Positions 1 to 6,995 of a stretch of DNA of 64,000 bases are shown here, in pieces. Source of the stretch: SZAS-103 sp036496805 (GTDB lineage Bacteria > Pseudomonadota > Gammaproteobacteria > Xanthomonadales > Xanthomonadaceae); contig DASXKN010000035.1 in NCBI GenBank assembly GCA_036496805.1, forward strand, positions 62,001 through 126,000, read 5' to 3'. Both the position numbers and the translations under genes were made by a program. Each line of letters opens with the position of its first letter. The stretch's first letter is position 1. The notes under the pieces were generated by a model. That model searched no databases. It worked only from the letters and a program-made list of their open reading frames with translations, and had not been told where the DNA came from.

Positions 1-34
1 CGATGCCATGCGGCAGAGACTCGGGCGGCCGCGC

Positions 35-72
35 AAATAAAAACCCCGCGAGCCAGGGGTGGACTCGCGGGG
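35..72 (-). terminator. Rho-independent terminator of the sX13-like RNA
   Basis: A perfect 9-bp GC-rich stem (44-52 with 64-72) is followed on the minus strand by a U-rich tract (complement of AAATAAAAA at 35-43). It ends the sRNA and would also catch readthrough from polA. Its loop contains CCCC, so it can act as a pairing loop as well as a terminator. Confidence 0.85.
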
Positions 73-166
73 CCAGGGGTTGGAAGCCGGCCTTGGGGAG
101 AGGAGGGCTTCCGGGATGCACTCAGGGGAGAGAGTCATCCGACAACGGACGTTGCGTCCGTTGCGA
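36..166 (-). ncRNA. sX13: sX13-family C-rich small regulatory RNA downstream of polA
   Basis: Read on the minus strand, this stretch forms three hairpins. The 5' stem pairs 156-163 with 143-150 (CAACGGAC/GTCCGTTG). The middle stem pairs 106-112 with 82-88 (GGAAGCC/GGCTTCC) and has a loop holding CTCTCCCC. The terminator stem pairs 64-72 with 44-52 (CCCCGCGAG/CTCGCGGGG), has a CCACCCCTGG loop, and is followed by a U-rich tail at 35-43. Repeated unpaired CCCC motifs and a position just 3' of polA match the Xanthomonas sX13 sRNA, which regulates virulence mRNAs by pairing C-rich loops with G-rich ribosome-binding regions. No open reading frame in this interval looks real. The 5' end is inferred to about 10 nt and the family call rests on memory of sX13, not on an alignment. 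Confidence 0.72.
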
Positions 167-327
167 TGTAGTTGACCATTACTGACCTTTAGAGTTCGTG
201 AAGGCGTACGCGTTTTGATGAACGAATTCAGGATGCATTCATGCCGAAAAATCGCTTCGGCAATTGAAGCGTGACTTCCGGCACATCCTCTCGTTAGAAC
301 GCTGTTACGGCGTGCTCCTGCGAGGAT

Positions 328-3090
328 TCAATGCGCCTCGTCCCAGTTGCTTCCGACACCGCAATCGACCACCAGCGGCACCCTCAGTTCCGCAGCGCCC
401 TGCATGCGCTCGACGACGCCGGAACGCAGTGTTTCAACGAAGTCGGCATCGGCCTCGAACACGAGTTCGTCGTGCACCTGCAGGATCATCAGTGCCCGTT
501 CGTCGTGCGGATGCAACCACTCGTCGACCGCGACCATCGCGCGCTTGATGATGTCGGCGGCGGTGCCCTGCATCGGCGCATTGATCGCCGCGCGTTCGGC
601 GCCGGCGCGCAGGCCCTGGTTGCGGGCGTGGATGTCCGGCAGGTACAGGCGCCGGCCGAACACCGTCTCGACGTAACCACGCTCCTTCGCCTGCGCCCGG
701 GTGCGGTCCATGTACTCGCGCACGCCCGGGTAGCGCGAGAAATACAGGCCGACGTAGTCCTGCGCCTGGCCGCGCTCGATGCCGAGCTGGCGCGCGAGGC
801 CGAAGGCGCTCATGCCGTACATCAGGCCGAAGTTGATGGCCTTGGCGGCGCGGCGCTGGTCGGAGGTCACCGCTTCCGGCGACTTCGCGCCGAAAACCTC
901 GGCGGCGGTCGCGCGGTGCACGTCGATGCCGCTCTCGAAGGCGCGCAGCAGGCCGGCGTCCTCGGAGAGGTGGGCCATGATCCGCAACTCGATCTGCGAA
1001 TAGTCGCAGGCCAGGATCCTGCGCCCCGGCGGCGCCACGAAGGCCTTGCGGATGCGGCGGCCGTCCTCGGTGCGGATCGGGATGTTCTGCAGGTTCGGGT
1101 CGGACGAGGCCAGCCTGCCGGTTGCCGCACCCGCCTGGTGGTAGCTGGTGTGGACGCGGCCGGTCTGCGGGTTGATCGCCTCGGGCAGCTTCTCGGTGTA
1201 GGTGCTGCGCAGCTTGGCCAGGCCGCGGTATTCGAGGATCAGGCGCGGCAGCGGATGGGCTTCGGCGATGGCTTCCAGCGCCTCCTCGTTGGTCGACGGC
1301 TGGCCGCTGGGCGTCTTCACCAGCGCTTCGAGCTTCAGTTCGTCGAACAGGATCGCCTGCAACTGCTTGGGCGAGTCGAGGTTGAACGGCCGGCCGGCGA
1401 TCGTGTGCGCCTGCTGTTGCGCGGCGTGCATGCGCTTGCCGAGGTCGTGGCTCTGGCGGCGCAGCTCGGCGGCGTCGACCAGCACGCCGTTGGCCTCGAT
1501 GTGCTCGAGCACCGGCACCAGCGGCATCTCGATCTCGCGGTAGACGCGTTCCAGCGATGGCTCGCTTGCCAGCCGCGGCTGCAACGCGCGGTGCAGGCGC
1601 AGGGTCACGTCGGCATCCTCGGCCGCATAGCGGGTGGCTTCGTCGAGCGCGACCTGGGAGAACAGGATCTGCTTGGCGCCCTTGCCGGTGACCTCGCTGT
1701 ACTTGACCGTCTCGTAACCGAGGTAGCGCTGCGCCAGCGAATCCATGTCGTGGCGGGTGGCGGTGGCGTTCCAGACGAAGGATTCGAGCATCGTGTCCTG
1801 CGCGTAGCCACGCACGTCGACGCCGTGGCGACGCAGCACGTGCAGGTCGTACTTGCCGTGCTGGCCGACCTTGGGCCTGCCGGCGTCCTCGAGGATCGGG
1901 CGCAATGCCGCCAGCGTTCCGTCGCGATCGAGCTGCGCCGGCGCTCCCGGGTACTCGTGCGCCAGCGGGATGTAACACGCGCTGCCGACCTCGATGGCGA
2001 AACTCATGCCGACCAGGTTGGCGCGCATCGGATCGATGGAGTCGGTCTCGGTGTCGAAAGCGATCAACGCGGCATTGCGCAGCTTTTCGACCCAGGCCTC
2101 GAGCTGCGCCTGGGTGGTGACGCATTCGTATTCGCCCTTCACCGAGAGTGCGGGATCGATCGTTTCTTCGGTGTCGCTGGAACGGGCATGTCCCGCCGCG
2201 GTGCCGCGCAGGCCGGGTTCGGGAAGTGCCGCGTCTGCTTCCTTCTTCCCGTCCAGTTCCTTCAACGCGGCGTTGAACCCGTAGCGGGTGTAGAGCGCAC
2301 GCAGATCGTCGACGTGCGGTTCGCGCAGCCGCAGCGCGTCGTGCGGGAGTTCGAGTCCGACGTCGGTCTTGATCGTCGTCAGCTCGCGGTTCAGCGGCAG
2401 CCGCGGCAGGGCCGCGCGCAGGTTCTCGCCGATCTTGCCGCCGATGTTCGCGGCATTGGCGATCACGCCATCGAGCGTGCCGTATTCGCCCAGCCATTTC
2501 GCCGCGGTTTTCGGACCGCATTTCTCGACGCCGGGAATGTTGTCGACGCTGTCGCCCATCAGCGCCAGCAGGTCGATCACCTGGTCGGCGCGCACGCCGA
2601 ATTTCTCCATGACGGCCGCGTCGGAGTCGAGCACGCTGCCGCTCATGGTGTTGACCAGGCGGATGCCGGGCCGCACGAGCTGGGCGAAGTCCTTGTCGCC
2701 GGTCGAGATCGTGACGTCCACGCCGTCGGCCTGCGCGTGCACCGCGAGCGTGCCGATCACGTCGTCGGCCTCCACGCCGTCCACGCGCAGGATCGGGAAG
2801 CCCAGCGCCTCGACGATCTTCATCATCGGCTCGACCTGCGCGCGAAGCTCCTCGGGCATCGGCGGTCGGTTGGCCTTGTAGTCGGCGTACAGGGCGTCGC
2901 GGAAGGTCGCGCCGGGCGCGTCGACGACGAAGGCCGTGCAGTCGGGTTTTTCCTTGAGCGTCGCGCGCAGCATGTTGACCACGCCGAACAGCGCGCCGGT
3001 CGGCTCGCCGGCCGCGTTCGACAGCGGCGGCAGGGCATGGAAGGCGCGGTACAGGTAGGACGAACCGTCGATCAGGACCAGGCGTGGCAT
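328..3090 (-). CDS. polA: DNA polymerase I
   Basis: A 920-residue family A DNA polymerase, close to the 928 of E. coli, that acts in Okazaki-fragment processing and repair. The N-terminal 5'-3' exonuclease (about 1-290) starts VLIDGSSYLYRAFHALP. The 3'-5' exonuclease domain (about 310-500) keeps its acidic motifs (FDTETDS, HGKYDLHVL, YAAEDADVTLRL), so proofreading should be active. The polymerase domain shows motif A (DYSQIELR, near 697), motif B (RRAAKAINFGLMYG, near 750) and motif C (QVHDELVFE, near 873). The ATG at 3090 begins at the conserved N terminus. It is divergent from the DUF2782 gene and followed by the sX13-like RNA, an arrangement known in Xanthomonas. Confidence 0.98.
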   Translation of the reverse strand: MPRLVLIDGSSYLYRAFHALPPLSNAAGEPTGALFGVVNMLRATLKEKPDCTAFVVDAPGATFRDALYADYKANRPPMPEELRAQVEPMMKIVEALGFPILRVDGVEADDVIGTLAVHAQADGVDVTISTGDKDFAQLVRPGIRLVNTMSGSVLDSDAAVMEKFGVRADQVIDLLALMGDSVDNIPGVEKCGPKTAAKWLGEYGTLDGVIANAANIGGKIGENLRAALPRLPLNRELTTIKTDVGLELPHDALRLREPHVDDLRALYTRYGFNAALKELDGKKEADAALPEPGLRGTAAGHARSSDTEETIDPALSVKGEYECVTTQAQLEAWVEKLRNAALIAFDTETDSIDPMRANLVGMSFAIEVGSACYIPLAHEYPGAPAQLDRDGTLAALRPILEDAGRPKVGQHGKYDLHVLRRHGVDVRGYAQDTMLESFVWNATATRHDMDSLAQRYLGYETVKYSEVTGKGAKQILFSQVALDEATRYAAEDADVTLRLHRALQPRLASEPSLERVYREIEMPLVPVLEHIEANGVLVDAAELRRQSHDLGKRMHAAQQQAHTIAGRPFNLDSPKQLQAILFDELKLEALVKTPSGQPSTNEEALEAIAEAHPLPRLILEYRGLAKLRSTYTEKLPEAINPQTGRVHTSYHQAGAATGRLASSDPNLQNIPIRTEDGRRIRKAFVAPPGRRILACDYSQIELRIMAHLSEDAGLLRAFESGIDVHRATAAEVFGAKSPEAVTSDQRRAAKAINFGLMYGMSAFGLARQLGIERGQAQDYVGLYFSRYPGVREYMDRTRAQAKERGYVETVFGRRLYLPDIHARNQGLRAGAERAAINAPMQGTAADIIKRAMVAVDEWLHPHDERALMILQVHDELVFEADADFVETLRSGVVERMQGAAELRVPLVVDCGVGSNWDEAH

Positions 3091-3242
3091 GGCGGCGTTC
3101 GCGATGGCGGGCGATCATTGTAGGCCGCGGCGAATCGCAGCAAGGGTTCAGCAATGGAACGATCCGCTGAACATGCAGGGCACAATGCTTTCCAAGCATG
3201 CGCCGGGGTGGGAAGATCGGAGTCCCACACCGGAGAATCCCC

Positions 3243-3785
3243 ATGCGCCCGCATCGCAAGAGCCTGTTCCTCGCGTTGCTGCTGGCGGTCGCTCCGGCCA
3301 CGGTCCTCGCGCAGGATCCGCCGCCTGCACCCGCACCCGCGCCACCCCCGCCGGCGATGGACGATCCGGGACCGGGCGCCGCGACGCCGATCAAGCCCGA
3401 CGATCCGCGGTTGGCGCCGTTGCCGCCGGAGTCGGCTCCGGTTGAACCGGAGAAGAAGCCTGCGTCGAAGGGATCGGAAAAATCCGACAGCGATCCGACC
3501 AACCTGCCGGCGCTTCCCACCGATGACGCTTTCCACCCGCCGCCGAAGAAACCCGATGGCACCGTCAGTGCCGACGGCTACAGCGTGCATTCCTACACGA
3601 CCTCCAACGGCGATCGCGTCGAGGAATACCGCCATGGCGGCCAATTGACCAGCGTGCGCGTCAAGCCCGCCAACGGGCCGGCGTTCGAGCTGCGTGACAC
3701 CAATGGCGACGGCCACATCAACCGCAACGACGCCACCAGCAACCAGACGGTGCCGGTGCAGTGGAGCCTGTTCCAGTGGCATTGA
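3243..3785 (+). CDS. DUF2782-type exported protein
   Basis: A 180-residue protein. The ATG at 3243 has a GGAGA ribosome-binding site and opens a clear signal peptide (MRPHRKSLFLALLLAVAPATVLAQ). A long Pro/Ala-rich, probably disordered segment follows (about 25-105). The C-terminal 75 residues (GYSVHSYTTSNGDRVEEYR...VRVKPANGPAFELRDTNGDG) match DUF2782, a small periplasmic family of unknown function usually found next to polA in gammaproteobacteria. The DTNGDGHINRND stretch resembles an acidic calcium-binding loop, but one loop alone is not evidence of an EF-hand. An upstream in-frame start at 3198 would place charged residues before the signal peptide and was rejected. Confidence 0.8.
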   Translation: MRPHRKSLFLALLLAVAPATVLAQDPPPAPAPAPPPPAMDDPGPGAATPIKPDDPRLAPLPPESAPVEPEKKPASKGSEKSDSDPTNLPALPTDDAFHPPPKKPDGTVSADGYSVHSYTTSNGDRVEEYRHGGQLTSVRVKPANGPAFELRDTNGDGHINRNDATSNQTVPVQWSLFQWH

Positions 3786-3900
3786 GCGAAACCTGACGAA
3801 AGGCTCGGCCGACTCCGGCCGGACGAGCCCGCGATGGCGGTGCTGGCAGGACGCCTGCATCGGACGGTCCGCGTAAGCGGCCACAAGGCAAGGAGGCCCC

Positions 3901-4437
3901 ATGAAACGATTTCTCTACATCGCGCTCGCCTTGACGTTGGCGGGCATCAGTTCCGCGCAATACCCACCCGCTCCCCGGGCACCTGACACGGCTGTCGCGC
4001 AGCCGTCGGGATCGAACGCCGACATCGGGTTCTATCAGCAAGCCCTGGCCGGTGGAGTGCGCGAGATCCTGCTGTCGCGTCAGGCCATGAGCCAGTCGGC
4101 CAGCGCAGGTGTCCGCACCCTGGCCAGCACGATGGTCGAGGACCATACGACCCTGGACCGGGAATTGGCGGAGGCCGGAAAACTGTCTGAGCCCCCGCCC
4201 AGTGCGGCCGACCGCAAGGAAGTGGCGGACCTGCAGCGCATGTCCGGGGCCTTGTTCGACAGTACCTATCTCGCGGCGATGGAACGAGACCACGAGAGAG
4301 CAATAACGCTGTTCAACGAAACGATGCTGCATGCGCACGAATTGAGCACGCGGGACCTGGCGACCAAGGCTCTCGACACCCTGCACCATCACCTGACCGA
4401 CATCGAGATTCAGCAGCACCGGAGCGCCGGCGATTGA
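3901..4437 (+). CDS. DUF4142 domain exported protein
   Basis: A 178-residue protein with a signal peptide (MKRFLYIALALTLAGISSAQ) and a ribosome-binding site (AAGGAGGCCCC) directly before the ATG. The mature part is a four-helix ferritin-like DUF4142 domain: FYQQALAGGVREILLSRQAM, TLASTMVEDHTTLDRELAEAG, YLAAMERDHERAITLFNE and TLHHHLTDIEIQQ carry the family's regularly spaced His and acidic residues. DUF4142 proteins are periplasmic or outer-membrane-associated and have no established biochemical activity. The gene is convergent with the His-rich gene at 4625. Confidence 0.8.
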   Translation: MKRFLYIALALTLAGISSAQYPPAPRAPDTAVAQPSGSNADIGFYQQALAGGVREILLSRQAMSQSASAGVRTLASTMVEDHTTLDRELAEAGKLSEPPPSAADRKEVADLQRMSGALFDSTYLAAMERDHERAITLFNETMLHAHELSTRDLATKALDTLHHHLTDIEIQQHRSAGD

Positions 4438-4535
4438 GCCGGACGAACGCGATGGCTGTAGGTGCAGCCGTGGCGGCGCCCGGCCGCTGAGCGGTGATCC
4501 GAAGCCGGCTTCCGCCGGTCTTCGAATCTCGCAAG

Positions 4536-4562
4536 CCTGTCCAGCGGTAGACGCTGGACAGG
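4536..4562. other. Stem-loop in convergent intergenic region
   Basis: CTGTCCAGCG and CGCTGGACAG form a 10-bp perfect stem around a GTAGA loop, between the converging DUF4142 (plus) and His-rich (minus) genes. There is no U-run on either side, so it is at best a weak bidirectional terminator or an mRNA-end structure. Confidence 0.4.
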
Positions 4563-4624
4563 GGTGCTTGTCGCGGAATTTCCAGCGGTGGTCGGACCGC
4601 TTTGCGGTGGCCCGACCGCCGCGC

Positions 4625-5107
4625 TTACTTGCCCGAAGCGGTGGACGCGGCGGGCGAAGCATCCTTCGGAGTCAGCGCCTGCTTGACCTTGTGGGCCGCG
4701 TGATGGATCGCATGGCCGACCTTGTGCGCGGCATGGTGGATGGCATGCCCCGCCTTGTGCGCGGCGTGGCGCACCGGGTGATGCGAATGCGCGTGGTGGT
4801 GCGAGTGCGCATGGTGGTGCGCGTGGTGCGAATGCGAGTGGGCCCAGCGGACGCACTTGCCGTCCTTGTGGCGGGTGCAGCTCGAGCTGGCATGGTGGGA
4901 GCCATGATGGTGCGAGCTGGTCGCATGGTGGTGCATGGCTCCTGCATGTGGCGAGGCCATCGGCGCGTCGGCGGGAGCGGCGGCAGGCGCTGCGGCTGCC
5001 GCCGGGGCGGCGGGAGCCGCGGACTGCGCCGGGCTGGCCGTCTGCGCGAACGCGGTGCCGGCGAGCGTGGTCAGGGCGAAGGCGAGCAGGGCGGAACGGA
5101 TCTTCAT
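4625..5107 (-). CDS. Histidine-rich exported protein (Asr/metal-binding-like)
   Basis: A 160-residue protein with a signal peptide ending TLAGTAFAQ, an Ala/Pro-rich segment (about 25-55), a dense His region (about 58-115, with HHH and HSHHAHHHAHSHH runs), and tandem amphipathic repeats of the type HAAHKVGHAIHHAAHKV. Two cysteines lie in CTRHKDGKC. The composition suggests metal (Ni, Cu, Zn) binding or proton buffering in the periplasm, but no family could be assigned. Its signal peptide and upstream 24-bp element closely resemble those of the His-rich gene at 31037, so the two probably share a regulator. Confidence 0.75.
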   Translation of the reverse strand: MKIRSALLAFALTTLAGTAFAQTASPAQSAAPAAPAAAAAPAAAPADAPMASPHAGAMHHHATSSHHHGSHHASSSCTRHKDGKCVRWAHSHSHHAHHHAHSHHHAHSHHPVRHAAHKAGHAIHHAAHKVGHAIHHAAHKVKQALTPKDASPAASTASGK

Positions 5108-5194
5108 GGGGTTTCCTCGGGATCGTGGATGCGGAAGGCATGCCGAGCGTCCGCCGGCACGCGGTCACGATGCGCTGTCGGCCAGCGGGGAGGA

Positions 5195-5218
5195 CTTGCC
5201 GGAACATGACGGAAAATT
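5195..5218 (-). promoter_or_regulatory. Shared 24-bp upstream element (copy 1), putative response-regulator site
   Basis: On the minus strand this 24-mer differs at only one position from the one at 30923-30946. It contains two TTCCG half-sites exactly 10 bp apart (TTCCGTCAT then TTCCGGCAAG), the head-to-tail layout typical of OmpR-family response regulators. The gap to the downstream start codon is 87 nt here and 90 nt at the other copy. The sequence match is seen directly; the function is inferred. Confidence 0.6.
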
Positions 5219-5379
5219 CATCTGTCCGGCCGGTTCCGGCGACGACTCGCGCGCCCCGATGGGGGATGATGCTGGACGACGAAAAGGGGAAGCGCGTCAC
5301 GGTGCCGGCCTGTGGACGAGGGTGTAGGCTTTCGCGAAGCGCTGCAGTTCCGTCGACCCGAAAGCCACGGTGAGTCCGC

Positions 5380-6897
5380 ATGTTCGCGAAGGATGAAGCA
5401 CCCGCTGCCTCCACGCCTGTCGCCACGCGCTGGCGCGTGCTGCTGGTGGACGACGAGCCCGACGTACACACCATCACCAAGCTGGCGCTCTCGCGCTTCG
5501 AGCTGGACGGCCGCGGCCTCGAGTTCCTGCACGCCTACAGCGGGGCGCAGGCGCGCGAGTTCCTGCGCAACGAGCGCGACATCGCACTGGCGATCGTCGA
5601 CGTGGTGATGGAGAACGAGACCGCGGGACTGGAACTCGCGCGCTGGATGCGCCAGGACCTCAACAACCACTTCACCCGCATCGTCCTGCGCACCGGTCAG
5701 CCCGGCCAGGCTCCCGAAGAGCGCGTCATCGTCGAATACGACATCAACGACTACAAGGAAAAGACCGAGCTCGACCGCAAGAAGCTGTTCACCACGGTGT
5801 TCTCCGCGCTGCGCGCCTACCGCGACATCGTCCGGATCGACGACGCGCGTCGTCACGAGGAACGTTTCCGGATCGGCCTGGAGACCGTGATCGCCGCCTC
5901 GGCGCACGTGCTCGAACAGCATTCCATGCGCGAGTTCGCCGGCGGGCTGCTGCAGCAGGTCGCCTCGCTGCTGCATCTGGACGAGCGAGGCGTGCTCGTC
6001 CGCCTCAGCGCGCTGCATGCGAAATCGCGTTACGAAGTGCTTGCCAGCGTCGGCGACTGCCTCGACGAACGCGGCGAGATCATGCCCGAGATCGTCCATG
6101 CGCTGCAGATGGCCGAACAGGCCCAGCACCACGTCCTGCACCGCGACTGCTTCGTCGGCTATTTCCCCTCGCAGCACGTGACCGCTTCGCTGCTCTACCT
6201 CAATGGCGTGTCCGACGTCGACGACCTGGACATGCGCCTGATCGACATCTTCTCCACCCACGTCTCGCTGGCGTTCGAGAACCTGCTGCTCAACAAGGAA
6301 ATGTTCGACACCCAGGCCGAGCTGATCAACAAGCTCGGCAACGTCGTCGAATCGCGCTCGGCCGAGGCCGGCAACCACGTGCGGCGCATGGCCGAGGTCT
6401 GCTACCTGCTGGCGCGCGCGCTCGGCTACGACGAGGCCGAGGCCGAACTGATCCGCCGCGCCTCGCCGATGCACGACATCGGCAAGGTCGCCATCCCCGA
6501 CACCATCCTGCTCAATCCAGGCAAGCTCGACGCCGCGCAGTGGAAGGTGATGCAGCAGCATCCGACCATCGGCCACGACATCCTCAAGGGTTCCGAGCGC
6601 CCGATCCTCGAGGCCGCCGCCACCATCGCCCACCAGCACCACGAACGCTGGGACGGCAGCGGTTACCCGCAGGGGCTCAGCGGCAGGGACATCCACCCGC
6701 ATGCGCGCATCGTCGCGGTGGCCGACGTGTTCGACGCGCTCACCCACGTGCGCTGCTACAAGCCGGCGTGGCCGCTGGAGGAAGTGATCGCCTACATGCG
6801 CGCCGGCATCGGCAGCCACCTCGACGGCGAGATCGTCGAGAAGCTGCTGGAAAACCTCGACTCCGTGATGGCGGTGAACGAACGCTTCCCGGATTGA
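5380..6897 (+). CDS. Response regulator: REC-DUF3369-HD-GYP, predicted cyclic-di-GMP phosphodiesterase
   Basis: A 505-residue cytoplasmic protein. The N-terminal receiver (about 22-140) has the acidic pocket (LLVDDEPD), a phospho-acceptor Asp in IVDVVM (about residue 73) and a Lys in NDYKEK. DUF3369, a GAF-like linker, spans about 150-300. The HD-GYP domain (about 315-490) retains MHDIGKVAIPD (HD, near 364) and HHERWDGSGYPQG (GYP, near 425). HD-GYP enzymes hydrolyse cyclic di-GMP (RpfG in Xanthomonas). It converges on the GAF histidine kinase at 6996, its most likely phosphodonor. Cyclic di-GMP is also the ligand of Clp, encoded at 36841. Confidence 0.9.
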   Translation: MFAKDEAPAASTPVATRWRVLLVDDEPDVHTITKLALSRFELDGRGLEFLHAYSGAQAREFLRNERDIALAIVDVVMENETAGLELARWMRQDLNNHFTRIVLRTGQPGQAPEERVIVEYDINDYKEKTELDRKKLFTTVFSALRAYRDIVRIDDARRHEERFRIGLETVIAASAHVLEQHSMREFAGGLLQQVASLLHLDERGVLVRLSALHAKSRYEVLASVGDCLDERGEIMPEIVHALQMAEQAQHHVLHRDCFVGYFPSQHVTASLLYLNGVSDVDDLDMRLIDIFSTHVSLAFENLLLNKEMFDTQAELINKLGNVVESRSAEAGNHVRRMAEVCYLLARALGYDEAEAELIRRASPMHDIGKVAIPDTILLNPGKLDAAQWKVMQQHPTIGHDILKGSERPILEAAATIAHQHHERWDGSGYPQGLSGRDIHPHARIVAVADVFDALTHVRCYKPAWPLEEVIAYMRAGIGSHLDGEIVEKLLENLDSVMAVNERFPD

Positions 6898-6995
6898 GGC
6901 TGCGCCGCGCGGCGCATCGGGCGCAATCGCCTGTCGCCATCGCATGAGCCAGCGGCTTCCGGCACCCGCAACCCGATTGCTACACAAACCCTGAT

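Noticed and set aside
1..170. Spot 42 homologue downstream of polA
   Set aside because: The C-rich loops and terminator fit sX13, not Spot 42, despite the shared polA position.
331..3123. 930-codon plus-strand open frame opposite polA
   Set aside because: Arises from high GC content opposite a clear polA; composition is low-complexity Ala/Arg/Val-rich with no domain and no ribosome-binding site.
434..3562. 1042-codon minus-strand frame overlapping polA and the DUF2782 gene
   Set aside because: It is an alternate frame of polA with Arg/Ala-rich translation and crosses the divergent promoter.
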